Source: Lachnospiraceae bacterium (lineage in GTDB: Bacteria > Bacillota > Clostridia > Lachnospirales > Lachnospiraceae). From it: a stretch of 64,000 nucleotides of DNA. The position numbers and the translations under genes are program-made. Below are positions 17,445 through 25,639 of this stretch, one piece after another. Within the stretch, counting starts at the first letter, position 1. The number at the start of each line of letters is the position of its first letter. The notes beneath the pieces are model-generated. The model did no database searches, was not told the origin of the DNA, and saw only the letters and a program-made list of their open reading frames with translations. The DNA is taken from assembly GCA_017453065.1 (NCBI GenBank), contig JAFTKW010000015.1, forward strand, positions 411,054 through 475,053, written 5' to 3'.

Positions 17445-18665
17445 ATGAACAATGTAAAGGTAGGAGAATATTTAGCTGCACTCCGAAAATATTATAAAAT
17501 TACACAGGATGAATTGGCCGATAGATTGTGTGTAACGAGGCAGGCAATTTCAAAATGGGAAAATGGCGTGACAATACCGGACATTGAATTGTTAATGAAA
17601 TTATCAGAATTATATGGAGTATCAATTAATGATATTTTAAATGCAGATACCTTAAGTATTAAATATCAAAAAGAAATTGTATTTCCGAATAAAAGAAAAA
17701 TATCAAAGAAAATAACAGTAATCGGATGCGGACGTTGGGGGACATTTATTGCCTGGTACTTGAGTGAAATTGGACACGAAGTATCTTTATATGGAAGAGA
17801 AGCATCTGCAAAGATGCAGAAATTATTAGAAACAAGAGAAAATGAATATTTGCAGTTGAGTGATAACATTGAATTGGTTACTGATTTAAAAGGCATAGAA
17901 AATGCTGAATATATAATTATTTCTATTCCAGCGCAGAAGTTACAAGACATAGTGTATGAATTGAATCAATATCGGATAGAAAACAAGACGATAGTTCTTT
18001 GTATGAAAGGAATTGAAATATCCACAGGGCGACGCTTGTCTCAGGTTTTATCAGATGGGGTGGAGGAAAATAATAATGTAGCGGTATGGCTTGGACCGGG
18101 ACATGTAGAAGAGTTCTACAGAGGGGTGCCGAACTGCATGGTAATTGATAGTACAAAAGAAATCGTAAAAGATATGCTGATACGTGATTTCTCCAGTGAT
18201 TTAATTCGTTTCTATTATGGGACGGATTTGATAGGGAATGAGGTTGGTGCAGCAGCAAAGAATGTGATAGGGATAGCGGCAGGTATGTTGGATGGATTAG
18301 ATTTGTCCTCATTAAAAGGTGCACTAATGTCTCGCGGATCAAATGAGATTGCAAAACTGATTGTTGCAATGGGAGGTAAGGCGAGTACGGTGTATGGCTT
18401 ATGCCATTTAGGAGATTATGAAGCGACATTGTTCTCGGAACACAGCCATAATTTATCATATGGAAAAGCAATTGTGTTACAGAACAAGTATTGTGAATTA
18501 GCGGAGGGGTACTATACAGTGAAGGCATTACATAATTTGAGTAAAGCATACGGTGTGGAGATGCCAATATGCGAAGTTGTATATCGAATTTTATACGAGA
18601 ATGCTAAGCCAACAGAAATGTTACAGAAACTGTTTTCTAGAAGTTTAAGAAATGAGTTTGTATGA
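17445..18665 (+). CDS. XRE helix-turn-helix fused to glycerol-3-phosphate dehydrogenase-like domain
   Basis: A 406-residue protein. Residues 1-67 are a Cro/CI helix-turn-helix (ITQDELADRLCVTRQAISKWENG). From about 84 a Rossmann domain starts (KITVIGCGRWGTFIAWYL, a GxGxWG NAD site), followed by the GpsA-type C-terminal domain (NEVGAAAKNVIGIAAGMLDGL, with its Lys). Some GpsA signature positions have changed: GPGHVEE for the usual GPSFAEE, HLGDYEAT for GLGDL, and SHN for the usual phosphate-binding SRN. ATG 17445 follows GAGAGGTGA. It may be an NAD-dependent metabolite sensor acting as repressor; this is inference. Confidence 0.85.
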   Translation: MNNVKVGEYLAALRKYYKITQDELADRLCVTRQAISKWENGVTIPDIELLMKLSELYGVSINDILNADTLSIKYQKEIVFPNKRKISKKITVIGCGRWGTFIAWYLSEIGHEVSLYGREASAKMQKLLETRENEYLQLSDNIELVTDLKGIENAEYIIISIPAQKLQDIVYELNQYRIENKTIVLCMKGIEISTGRRLSQVLSDGVEENNNVAVWLGPGHVEEFYRGVPNCMVIDSTKEIVKDMLIRDFSSDLIRFYYGTDLIGNEVGAAAKNVIGIAAGMLDGLDLSSLKGALMSRGSNEIAKLIVAMGGKASTVYGLCHLGDYEATLFSEHSHNLSYGKAIVLQNKYCELAEGYYTVKALHNLSKAYGVEMPICEVVYRILYENAKPTEMLQKLFSRSLRNEFV

Positions 18666-18669
18666 CGAA

Positions 18670-18709
18670 AGTAGAGGATGTGGATTACTCCACATCCTCT
18701 ACTTTTTTC
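18670..18709. terminator. Bidirectional terminator between convergent genes
   Basis: Stem 18670-18684/18689-18703 (15 bp, 4-base loop) is followed by TTTTTT. It overlaps the last codons of the minus-strand gene and ends transcription from the fusion gene. Confidence 0.85.
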
Positions 18710-19539
18710 TCTAAAGGAATTTCTAATTGTTTTGGGTCCATAAGGAACTTCTTAAGCTGTCTAAGGCTCAATGCGAAGTACAAGCCGTCGCAGAAACGCT
18801 CATCTGCTACCAGACCAAAGCCCATGTGCTTGCGAGTAGTCAATTTTTTCTTTTCGATGACCGGCACCATTTTTTCTTTGCCGATAGCAATGAAAAGACC
18901 TGTGGTACCGAAGTTGTAAATGTGATGGAATACATGGTTGATACCAAGGGATTTCAGGTTAGTCAGGAAAAAGGAAGTGTGGAAAGGGCTTAGTTCCACA
19001 ATTGCCTTTGGCATGATGTTGTGTTTGTCCATCCACATCAGGGTGTTGATGATACCAGCTAATACCCAACTTGGCAGGTGGTTCATCAGGTTGTCCAAGA
19101 ATTTGTCCAGATCGTTGGATTCTTTGTAGTGAATAGTCTCAGCGTCGATAGCCTCGTTGACCTTCTGAGCAATTTCCAGGATGGTTTCGGTGCCTTCAAA
19201 ACAAAGTTTCAAGTCGGTACCTGGGTCGTCCTCGCGTAAGGTATGATGGATGGAAAAACTTACCCAGATTTTATGTCTAGCATAAATGCGTTTGTTGATG
19301 ACAAAGCGATTAAGTTGCGGACGCAACGCAATCAATCTAACTACTGCTGCAATCATGATGTGCATGTAAGTCATCTTGATACCTTGCTCTGCTTTTTCTT
19401 GTATGTATTCGTCCATAGCCTCACATGCAAAGGAATCCTCGAACATATTCATGGCATCATTTCTGGTCTTCATGATGTATGGCGTGATTCGCTGCATAGG
19501 CTCTATGTTTTTTACTAAGCGGCCGTCTGGTCTCTTCAT
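18685..19539 (-). CDS. Stand-alone 2-oxoacid dehydrogenase E2-like acyltransferase, catalytic His lost
   Basis: A 284-residue protein that resembles the trimeric catalytic domain of E2/CAT acyltransferases, with no lipoyl or subunit-binding domain. The C-terminal part reads GTTGLFIAIGKEKMVP then KHMGFGLVADERFCDG, aligning with the E2 signature DHRxxDG; the catalytic His position is Glu here. Start 19539 is chosen because GGGGGA precedes it; 19569 has no ribosome-binding site. No dehydrogenase E1 or E3 gene is nearby. It may bind rather than acylate its ligand, or act by other chemistry. Confidence 0.7.
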   Translation of the reverse strand: MKRPDGRLVKNIEPMQRITPYIMKTRNDAMNMFEDSFACEAMDEYIQEKAEQGIKMTYMHIMIAAVVRLIALRPQLNRFVINKRIYARHKIWVSFSIHHTLREDDPGTDLKLCFEGTETILEIAQKVNEAIDAETIHYKESNDLDKFLDNLMNHLPSWVLAGIINTLMWMDKHNIMPKAIVELSPFHTSFFLTNLKSLGINHVFHHIYNFGTTGLFIAIGKEKMVPVIEKKKLTTRKHMGFGLVADERFCDGLYFALSLRQLKKFLMDPKQLEIPLEKKVEDVE

Positions 19540-19614
19540 TTGTTTGTCCCCCAAAGTATAGATAGTCATGTGTTACAATTTAATAGTTAAGTATATATTA
19601 AACCGACACATGAT

Positions 19615-19633
19615 ATGAAAACATCGTTTTCAT
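19615..19633. promoter_or_regulatory. Palindromic operator candidate upstream of the mannan genes
   Basis: ATGAAAAC-ATC-GTTTTCAT is a perfect 8-bp inverted repeat around 3 bases, in the 242-base divergent gap between the E2-like gene and beta-mannosidase. It resembles a LacI-type operator, but its regulator is not in the window. Confidence 0.45.
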
Positions 19634-19781
19634 TATACAGAAAACGACAAGAAAGGACAAGGAAATATTGGCTTTTTACGGAATTTTGTGCATAATAAAA
19701 CGTAGATGATTTTTAGAGAATTACAGGAAGTTAAATTGGCTCGTATGAGGATAAATATGGACAAAGTGTGAGGATGAATTC

Positions 19782-22403
19782 ATGGAGAGAAAGCAGAATT
19801 TGAACTTGTCAGGAAAGTGGCAGCTATGCTGGAAGGATACACTGACAGACAGAGAACAGATTATAGTGAGAGGGCTGGAGGCTGAAGGAGCCTCATTTTG
19901 GAAGGATGCCATCTCTTGTCAGGTGCCAGGAGATGTACATATTGCACTGACGGAGGCAGAGATTATTGAAGATCCTCTTAAGGATGTGAATAGTGAAAAA
20001 TGCAGATGGGTAGAAGACAAAGAATTCTGGTACAAAAAAGAGTTTGAACTAGAGGAAGAGTTCTTTGGCGATCGTATGGAACTGGTTTTTGAAGGCCTCG
20101 ATTTGACCGCAGATATTTGGCTCAATGGAGAATTTATCGGTCATCACAACAACGCATTTATCGCAAAGATCATCGATGTGACCAGACTGGTCAATAGAGG
20201 CAAAAATACGCTGATGGTGCGTATTGACGATGGCGTAGCAGGGGTGAAAGACAAGCCTCTGGATTTGATGGAGCATTCTTGGAATGCAGAGCAACCATAT
20301 CGCGCCTGGATGCGCAAACCACAGTTTGTCTACGGCTGGGACTGGACCATTTGGATGCCGACTTGTGGTATTTGGAAGGATGTAACGCTTAATAGTTATT
20401 CGTCTGTGGCGATTCGAGATGTGAATGCGACCAGCGAAATGGTAGATGAGCAGATGGCGGTTTTGACAGTGGATGTGGAGACTGATTTTTTTGAAACTGG
20501 CGATTATCTGCTAAACGGCGTGATTTTCGGAGATGAGCGCTATGAAGGCAAAAAGGAATTGCTCGTCATGGGCGCAGGGAAGTGTAAAGATGGAATCACG
20601 ACTTTGACTTTTGAAATTCAGGAACCGAAGCTTTGGTGGCCAAATGGAGCTGGAGACCAATATCTGTACGAGATTTGTGTATATATCGAAGACAGGGATG
20701 GCAATATCATTCAAGAGGTGCGCCGTAAGCACGGCATAAGAACGGTCAGCATTTGCGAGGCGGTTTTGGATGAAAAATCCAAGAGTTTTACATATGTCAT
20801 AAATGGGCAGCCTATTTTTGCAAAAGGGGCAAACCATGTTCCGGCGGATTGTTTCCCTGGACGCATCACAGATGACAAAAATAGGAAATTGCTTCAAATG
20901 GCAGCAGAAGCCCACATGAATATGATTCGTGTGTGGGGTGGTGGTATTTATGAAAGCGACGGTTTTATGGAAGCCTGCGATGAACTTGGTATTATGGTTT
21001 GGCATGACTTTATGTTTGCGTGCGCTTATTACCCAGACCACGTGCCAGAGTTTTATGAGGAAATCCGTCTAGAGGCAACTGCGGCTATTAAGAGACTTCG
21101 TGGCCATGCAAGTTTGGTGGGCTGGTCTGGAAATAATGAAATTCAGGAGATGTATTTGTCTGCAAAGAATTCAGGCAAGAATTTCCCTTGGTACGGCGGA
21201 AAATTGTATGAGGAGTTGCTCCCTTCGTTGGTAGAGCAACTTTGTCCTGATAGAATTTATAGACAGAGTAGTCCTTTTGGCGGGGACGAACCAACCAGCT
21301 ATGATATGGGTGACCAGCATACTTGGCATTTTACCCACAGACCACAGTGGGAGCACTATCTGGATTTGTGGCGTTTCACAGACTTTGACTTTAAGTTCTT
21401 AAGCGAGTTTGGTATTATTGGTGCCATGAACCTGGAATCCGCCCAGAAATGTATCGGCGAAGATAAGTTGTATCGCAACTCGCCAGAGTGGATTCATCAT
21501 ACCAATACCAGTGTGGAACACAAACTGCTGGATATTTTTGTGGAGAAGTATTTTGGCGATCCTACAGACATGGATGTGCAGGAGTTTATCCTAAAGAGTC
21601 AGGCTCTTCAGGGAGAAATGATGCGTCATGTCTATGATGAACTGCGCAGCAGAAAGTTCCGTTGCTCGGGTGTACTTCTTTGGACCTTGAGCGATTCTTA
21701 TGGCATTCACAACTGGTCTGTCATAGACTATTTCCTAGGCAAGCGCCCGTTGTACTATTATATGAAGCGCTCCTTAGCCCCCATCAATGTGTCATTTATG
21801 GGGTATGAGGTGCAAACCTTTGATGGTATGGCAGGATACAAAGAGTATTATCAGGGAAAAACGCAGCCTATCGAGATATTGGTGACTAGCGATGTATTTA
21901 CAGACCGTGAGGCTACTGTGGAATATCAGATTATGACCTTTACAGGCAAGGTGCTTAAAAGCGATTCTGTGCACTGCACCCTCAAGGCAAACCAGATGAC
22001 CAAGGTTGCGGAAGTTACTTTAGAGGATATAAAGGATGACTTTGATGCACAGGAATGCCTGCTTTATGCAAGAGTGCTCTGTGAGGGAGAAGAGGTTAGT
22101 GCCAACCGCTACTTCTTTGCACCTTATCGAGACCTCAAATTGCCTCAGGCCAAGGTGCAGTGCAGGGTGGAAAAACTCTCAAAGGACAAAGACGCAGTAT
22201 ATAGCCTCTCTTTGCAGGCAGATAGTTTTGTCTGGATGCTGCATTTGGCTACTCCAGATGGTGTGGAATACTCCGACAATGACTTCGATTTGATACCGGG
22301 AGTTTCTAAAGAAATCGTGGTTTCAGTGGATGGCGCAGAGGACTTTGTGCCTACGCTGTATAGTTTGAATCCAGTACTGTGTAGCAACATGAAAGGACTA
22401 TAG
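19782..22403 (+). CDS. Beta-mannosidase, glycoside hydrolase family 2
   Basis: An 873-residue GH2 enzyme with the order of beta-mannosidases: sugar-binding jelly roll (NLSGKWQL, DLTADIWLNGEFIGHHNNAF), immunoglobulin-like domain, then the TIM barrel. The acid/base is E453 in GWSGNNEIQ and the nucleophile is E542 in FLSEFGI. No signal peptide is present, so it acts in the cytoplasm, removing beta-1,4-linked mannose from manno-oligosaccharides. GH26 follows 3 bases downstream, forming a two-gene operon. No sugar transporter is beside them. The start ATG is preceded by a weak GAGGATG. Confidence 0.93.
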   Translation: MERKQNLNLSGKWQLCWKDTLTDREQIIVRGLEAEGASFWKDAISCQVPGDVHIALTEAEIIEDPLKDVNSEKCRWVEDKEFWYKKEFELEEEFFGDRMELVFEGLDLTADIWLNGEFIGHHNNAFIAKIIDVTRLVNRGKNTLMVRIDDGVAGVKDKPLDLMEHSWNAEQPYRAWMRKPQFVYGWDWTIWMPTCGIWKDVTLNSYSSVAIRDVNATSEMVDEQMAVLTVDVETDFFETGDYLLNGVIFGDERYEGKKELLVMGAGKCKDGITTLTFEIQEPKLWWPNGAGDQYLYEICVYIEDRDGNIIQEVRRKHGIRTVSICEAVLDEKSKSFTYVINGQPIFAKGANHVPADCFPGRITDDKNRKLLQMAAEAHMNMIRVWGGGIYESDGFMEACDELGIMVWHDFMFACAYYPDHVPEFYEEIRLEATAAIKRLRGHASLVGWSGNNEIQEMYLSAKNSGKNFPWYGGKLYEELLPSLVEQLCPDRIYRQSSPFGGDEPTSYDMGDQHTWHFTHRPQWEHYLDLWRFTDFDFKFLSEFGIIGAMNLESAQKCIGEDKLYRNSPEWIHHTNTSVEHKLLDIFVEKYFGDPTDMDVQEFILKSQALQGEMMRHVYDELRSRKFRCSGVLLWTLSDSYGIHNWSVIDYFLGKRPLYYYMKRSLAPINVSFMGYEVQTFDGMAGYKEYYQGKTQPIEILVTSDVFTDREATVEYQIMTFTGKVLKSDSVHCTLKANQMTKVAEVTLEDIKDDFDAQECLLYARVLCEGEEVSANRYFFAPYRDLKLPQAKVQCRVEKLSKDKDAVYSLSLQADSFVWMLHLATPDGVEYSDNDFDLIPGVSKEIVVSVDGAEDFVPTLYSLNPVLCSNMKGL

Positions 22404-22406
22404 ATT

Positions 22407-23357
22407 ATGATTCAGCCAGTTAACAAGAACGCAACGAAAGAAGCCAGAGATTTACTTGTATATCTGGACTCTATCCGTGGTAATGGAATTCTCACGGGCC
22501 TACATACACAGACCATGGCTCAGGAGGAGCTTCATTACATCGAAAAAGAGACAGGGAAATTGCCAGCACTTTGCGGGTTTGAACTTCTATCTTATTCGCC
22601 AAATATCAATTATGAATCCTGTGGCGTGGACGCGTTGACGGAGATTAATGAAAATAAAGGTACACTGCAGCGCGCCTATGAATGGGCTGAAAAGGGTGGA
22701 ATTCTCACTTTTACATGGCATTGGTATTCACCAATCGGAGGTGAGGATAAGTCTTTTTATGCAGAGCATACGGATTTTGATGCATCCAAGGTTTTGGAAG
22801 AAGGAACCCCAGAAAGAGAAGCCTTTTTTCATGATATGGATGTGATGGCTGAGCTTCTCAAGGGATTTCAAGACAAGCATATCCCCATTCTCTGGAGACC
22901 ATTCCATGAGGCGGAAGGGAATTGGTTCTGGTGGGGAGCACATGGCATGGATGTGGCAAGAAAGCTTTACCAGTTAATGTTCCATTACTACACGGAAGTG
23001 AAACACCTAGACCATTTGATTTGGGTGTGGAACAATCCTCGCTTAGAGGGCTATGTGGGAGATGAGTACTGCGATATTGTCACTGCAGACTGGTATCCTC
23101 CTAAGCATCAGCACACAGCCATGAAGAAAGAATGTGATGCATTGCATGAAGTTGCACCTACAAAGCCTGTGGCCATAGGAGAAATTGGTACAGTGCCAGC
23201 GATTTGTGATATGGCAGAAGCAGGTGCAGATTGGCTCTGGTTTATGATGTGGAGCAAGGGTTTTGTGCTGACAGAAGAATTCAATACCAAAGAAGAATAT
23301 CGTAAGCAATTTAACCACTCATATGCAATTACATTGGATAAGTTGCCAAGGTGGTAA
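22407..23357 (+). CDS. Beta-mannanase, glycoside hydrolase family 26
   Basis: A 316-residue GH26 enzyme. It shows the family's catalytic words: WRPFHEAEGNWFWWG with acid/base E168 and PVAIGEIGTVP with nucleophile E259; TFTWHWYSP is also typical. It has no signal peptide and no binding module, so unlike most secreted mannanases it should cut manno-oligosaccharides inside the cell, giving mannobiose or mannose with the upstream beta-mannosidase. The two genes are 3 bases apart and end at a terminator 43 bases downstream. Confidence 0.93.
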   Translation: MIQPVNKNATKEARDLLVYLDSIRGNGILTGLHTQTMAQEELHYIEKETGKLPALCGFELLSYSPNINYESCGVDALTEINENKGTLQRAYEWAEKGGILTFTWHWYSPIGGEDKSFYAEHTDFDASKVLEEGTPEREAFFHDMDVMAELLKGFQDKHIPILWRPFHEAEGNWFWWGAHGMDVARKLYQLMFHYYTEVKHLDHLIWVWNNPRLEGYVGDEYCDIVTADWYPPKHQHTAMKKECDALHEVAPTKPVAIGEIGTVPAICDMAEAGADWLWFMMWSKGFVLTEEFNTKEEYRKQFNHSYAITLDKLPRW

Positions 23358-23400
23358 TGACGGTCGATTGCAATAAATGATATTGTATGAACCTATAGAA

Positions 23401-23433
23401 AGCGCAGGGATTAGTTCCTGCGCTCTTGTTTTT
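23401..23433 (+). terminator. Rho-independent terminator after the mannan operon
   Basis: Stem 23401-23410/23415-23424 (one G-T pair), then CTTGTTTTTTG. Confidence 0.8.
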
Positions 23434-23520
23434 TGTAGTCTTGAATGAGGTTCGTTGGTGCTATTAAATTGGATGGGCGCGATAAATCTTATTTTTTTGA
23501 AAAGATAATTGTAAATCATA

Positions 23521-23593
23521 TTGACACCCCTGAAAGGATGTGATATATTTGTCACAAGTGATAAATATATCACATTTTATTACAAATATATCA
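23521..23593 (+). promoter_or_regulatory. Promoter with overlapping repeated operators
   Basis: TTGACA (23521-23526) and TATATT (23544-23549) are 17 bases apart. The -10 is embedded in TGATATATTTGT, which recurs inverted (ACAAATATATCA) near 23582-23593, with a near-palindrome GTGATAAATATATCAC between them. The XRE protein encoded two genes downstream probably binds here and represses itself. Confidence 0.65.
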
Positions 23594-23612
23594 CATCGGG
23601 GAGAGTATAAGG

Positions 23613-23840
23613 ATGAAAAAATTATCATTAGTAACACAGTCATTAATAACGGAGTTTGCGTATGGATTAGCGTTTGCACTAGTGGGGGTAGTGAGGCTAG
23701 TAACAGACAAGGGGCTGACAGATGGCGGTAAACTAGGTTCAATCATGACCATTGATGCAAACTTTATTATTATTGCGTATGGAGTTATTCAGATGGTCGA
23801 GTCACTATATTTCATCTACTTAGAAAAGAGAGGGGCATAA
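23613..23840 (+). CDS. Small two-helix membrane protein, partner of an XRE regulator
   Basis: A 75-residue hydrophobic protein with two likely membrane helices (about 11-30 and 45-66). Its start has GGGGAGAG upstream, and its stop overlaps the start of the following XRE gene by one base, so the two are translationally linked. Such membrane protein plus small XRE pairs are frequent in Clostridia; the role is unknown but could be a membrane signal to the regulator. No homologous family is recognised with confidence. Confidence 0.7.
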   Translation: MKKLSLVTQSLITEFAYGLAFALVGVVRLVTDKGLTDGGKLGSIMTIDANFIIIAYGVIQMVESLYFIYLEKRGA

Positions 23841-24052
23841 TGGAAGACTACATTTTAACCACGAAGCTGAAAGAACTTCGTGCATCAAAGAATCTAAGCC
23901 AGGAAGACTTGGCAAATTTGGCAGGAGTTAGACGAGAGACGATTGCTCGCTTGGAAAAGGGAATTTACAATCCATCCTTAAAACTGGCGATGGATATTGC
24001 GAAAGTGTTTGAAAAGCCCGTAGAAGAGATATTCTTCTTTGAAGACAAATGA
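23840..24052 (+). CDS. Small XRE-family transcriptional regulator
   Basis: A 70-residue protein that is essentially one Cro/CI helix-turn-helix (LSQEDLANLAGVRRETIARLEKGIYNPSLKLAMDIAKVFEKPVEEIFFF). It closely resembles the 64-residue regulator at 25348. Its start overlaps the stop of the small membrane protein gene. It probably binds the repeated TGATATATTTGT sites upstream of the pair and controls its own operon. Confidence 0.88.
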   Translation: MEDYILTTKLKELRASKNLSQEDLANLAGVRRETIARLEKGIYNPSLKLAMDIAKVFEKPVEEIFFFEDK

Positions 24053-24099
24053 TGAAAATGTTAGGTAAAGAGTAGTAAACCTATAAAGAAGTATCAAGA

Positions 24100-24128
24100 A
24101 AAAGGCGTGTAAATCACACGCCTTTTTT
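24100..24128 (+). terminator. Rho-independent terminator
   Basis: AAAGGCGTGT (24101-24110) pairs with ACACGCCTTT (24116-24125), followed by Ts. It separates the two regulator modules. Confidence 0.85.
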
Positions 24129-24168
24129 AATGGAAAGACAAACAAATTTAAATAAATGTAAAATATAA

Positions 24169-24223
24169 TTGACAAAATGTCTGCTCTGGTGTACTATGAC
24201 CATACAAAGTGAAGTTTGCAAAC
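24169..24223 (+). promoter_or_regulatory. Promoter and palindrome upstream of the second membrane/XRE module
   Basis: TTGACA (24169-24174), 17-base spacer, TACTAT (24192-24197). Just downstream, GTTTGCAAAC (24214-24223) is a perfect 10-bp palindrome flanked by a looser AAAGT/ACTTT repeat, a good operator candidate for the XRE protein at 25348. Confidence 0.6.
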
Positions 24224-24323
24224 GAAACTTTATCATCGATGAGAATATGTTAGTAAATGCAATCCTGAAGACATGAAAACCGTGGATTGCAAAAATCAGT
24301 AACAAAGTATGAGGAGAGTAGAA

Positions 24324-25346
24324 ATGAAGAAAGTAAAGGTAACGATTTATGCACTGGCAATACTGGTGCTGATAGGGCTGATGGGATATGTATTTAGCAT
24401 GGATACCACAGTCTTTGAGAATTCTATACACGGGGAAGTAAATGTTATAGATGGAGTTGCTCAGATAGAAGGATTTGAGAGGGAAGTCCTGATTGAAAAA
24501 GATGGCAAGTATGAGCTATCTGCTGCATGGCATACACAGCCAGAGGGCATGATTACAGGCGTTGAATTGATCAATGAAGCTGGAGTGAACATCAATACCT
24601 TCAGCGCGGCGTGGCTGACCATGCAAACAGGGCCGATGGAACTTGAAAAGGGTAAGTACACTCTTAAGGCGACCTATATCACCAGTGCAGAAGCGCTGGA
24701 TGAATTCTACTACAGCAACGAATACTTGTATCCTATGGAGGAGTGGGATGTTCCTTATACGAGCACTACATACGAGTTCAAGGCTAACGAGTATTTCAAG
24801 ACGGATTATGATTTTGAAATTCGTAAATCTGTGCCAGTATTAGGAATAGCAGTTGTTTTTGGAATTTTACTTGGATTCTGTTTTGTGGCAATCATTCTGA
24901 CACTGGCTGTTAAGGGGGATGAAAAGGTTAGATATGATGAGAGACAGGAGCTGGTAAGAGGCAGAGGCTTTAAATATGCTTTTGTTGGATTTGTAACCTA
25001 CAATATTATTGTATATGTTTTGGATTTGATGCAGATTGACTTATATATGAGTATTGGAGTGTCTGCTTTGGCGTCTACTCTTGTTGGAATTACTATATAT
25101 GCAGTTTACTGTATTTGGAACGAGGGCTATTTTGCGCTTAACCATAGAAGAGGAGTTGTTTTGGCAACCATCGGAATTGGCGGTTGGATTAATATAGTAA
25201 TAGGGGCAGAAGGCATCATTAGTGGAACAATCTGGGCTAACGGTCAATTCTCCATTCGCGTAGCAAATGTTTTTTGTGGTATAATGTGTATTATCGTATG
25301 GGTGGTACTATTACTCAAATGTATCAAGGACAGAAAGGAAGCGTAG
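24324..25346 (+). CDS. Multi-pass membrane protein with large extracellular domain, partner of an XRE regulator
   Basis: A 340-residue protein. A first helix lies at residues 4-24, a beta-rich outer domain of about 150 residues follows, and then come five or so membrane helices with the loop DEKVRYDERQELVRGRGFKYAF. DERQ-containing loops of this type occur in Clostridial membrane proteins paired with small XRE regulators. ATG 24324 is chosen, with GAGGAGAG 5 bases upstream; 24309 is possible. The XRE gene follows after 1 base. Function unknown. Confidence 0.72.
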   Translation: MKKVKVTIYALAILVLIGLMGYVFSMDTTVFENSIHGEVNVIDGVAQIEGFEREVLIEKDGKYELSAAWHTQPEGMITGVELINEAGVNINTFSAAWLTMQTGPMELEKGKYTLKATYITSAEALDEFYYSNEYLYPMEEWDVPYTSTTYEFKANEYFKTDYDFEIRKSVPVLGIAVVFGILLGFCFVAIILTLAVKGDEKVRYDERQELVRGRGFKYAFVGFVTYNIIVYVLDLMQIDLYMSIGVSALASTLVGITIYAVYCIWNEGYFALNHRRGVVLATIGIGGWINIVIGAEGIISGTIWANGQFSIRVANVFCGIMCIIVWVVLLLKCIKDRKEA

Positions 25347-25347
25347 G

Positions 25348-25542
25348 ATGAAGAATTTGAAGTTAAAATCTGCCAGAGCGGCTTTGGACTTGTCTCAGCA
25401 GGATTTGGCCGATAAAGTAGGTGTGTCTCGCCAGACCATCAATGCCATAGAAAAAGGTGACTACAATCCTACCATTAATCTGTGCAGAGCAATTTGTAAG
25501 GTGTTAGGGAAAACGCTAGACGAACTGTTTGGGGAAGAGTAA
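25348..25542 (+). CDS. Small XRE-family transcriptional regulator
   Basis: A 64-residue single-domain regulator (ALDLSQQDLADKVGVSRQTINAIEKGDYNPTINLCRAICKVLGKTLDELF), typical of the small YgzD/Xre group associated with membrane proteins. It begins 1 base after the membrane protein gene and ends before a strong terminator. It is similar to the regulator at 23840, and the two modules are probably of related design. Confidence 0.9.
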   Translation: MKNLKLKSARAALDLSQQDLADKVGVSRQTINAIEKGDYNPTINLCRAICKVLGKTLDELFGEE

Positions 25543-25553
25543 AGCGGAAAAGA

Positions 25554-25584
25554 AAAACGCAGGGAGAAATCCCTGCGTTTTGTG
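25554..25584. terminator. Bidirectional terminator
   Basis: AAAACGCAGGGA (25554-25565) pairs perfectly with TCCCTGCGTTTT (25570-25581) around GAAA. It lies between the XRE module and the minus-strand DUF1846 gene. Confidence 0.85.
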
Positions 25585-25639
25585 CTTGGAGAAAATGTGA
25601 TTTTCAAATCTTGGCGCCATTTAAGAGGCTTAGCTGCAC

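Noticed and set aside
15825-18665. Prophage or integrative element carrying the abiE locus
   Set aside because: The stretch is AT-rich and breaks spoVA order, but no integrase, attachment repeats or phage genes were found.
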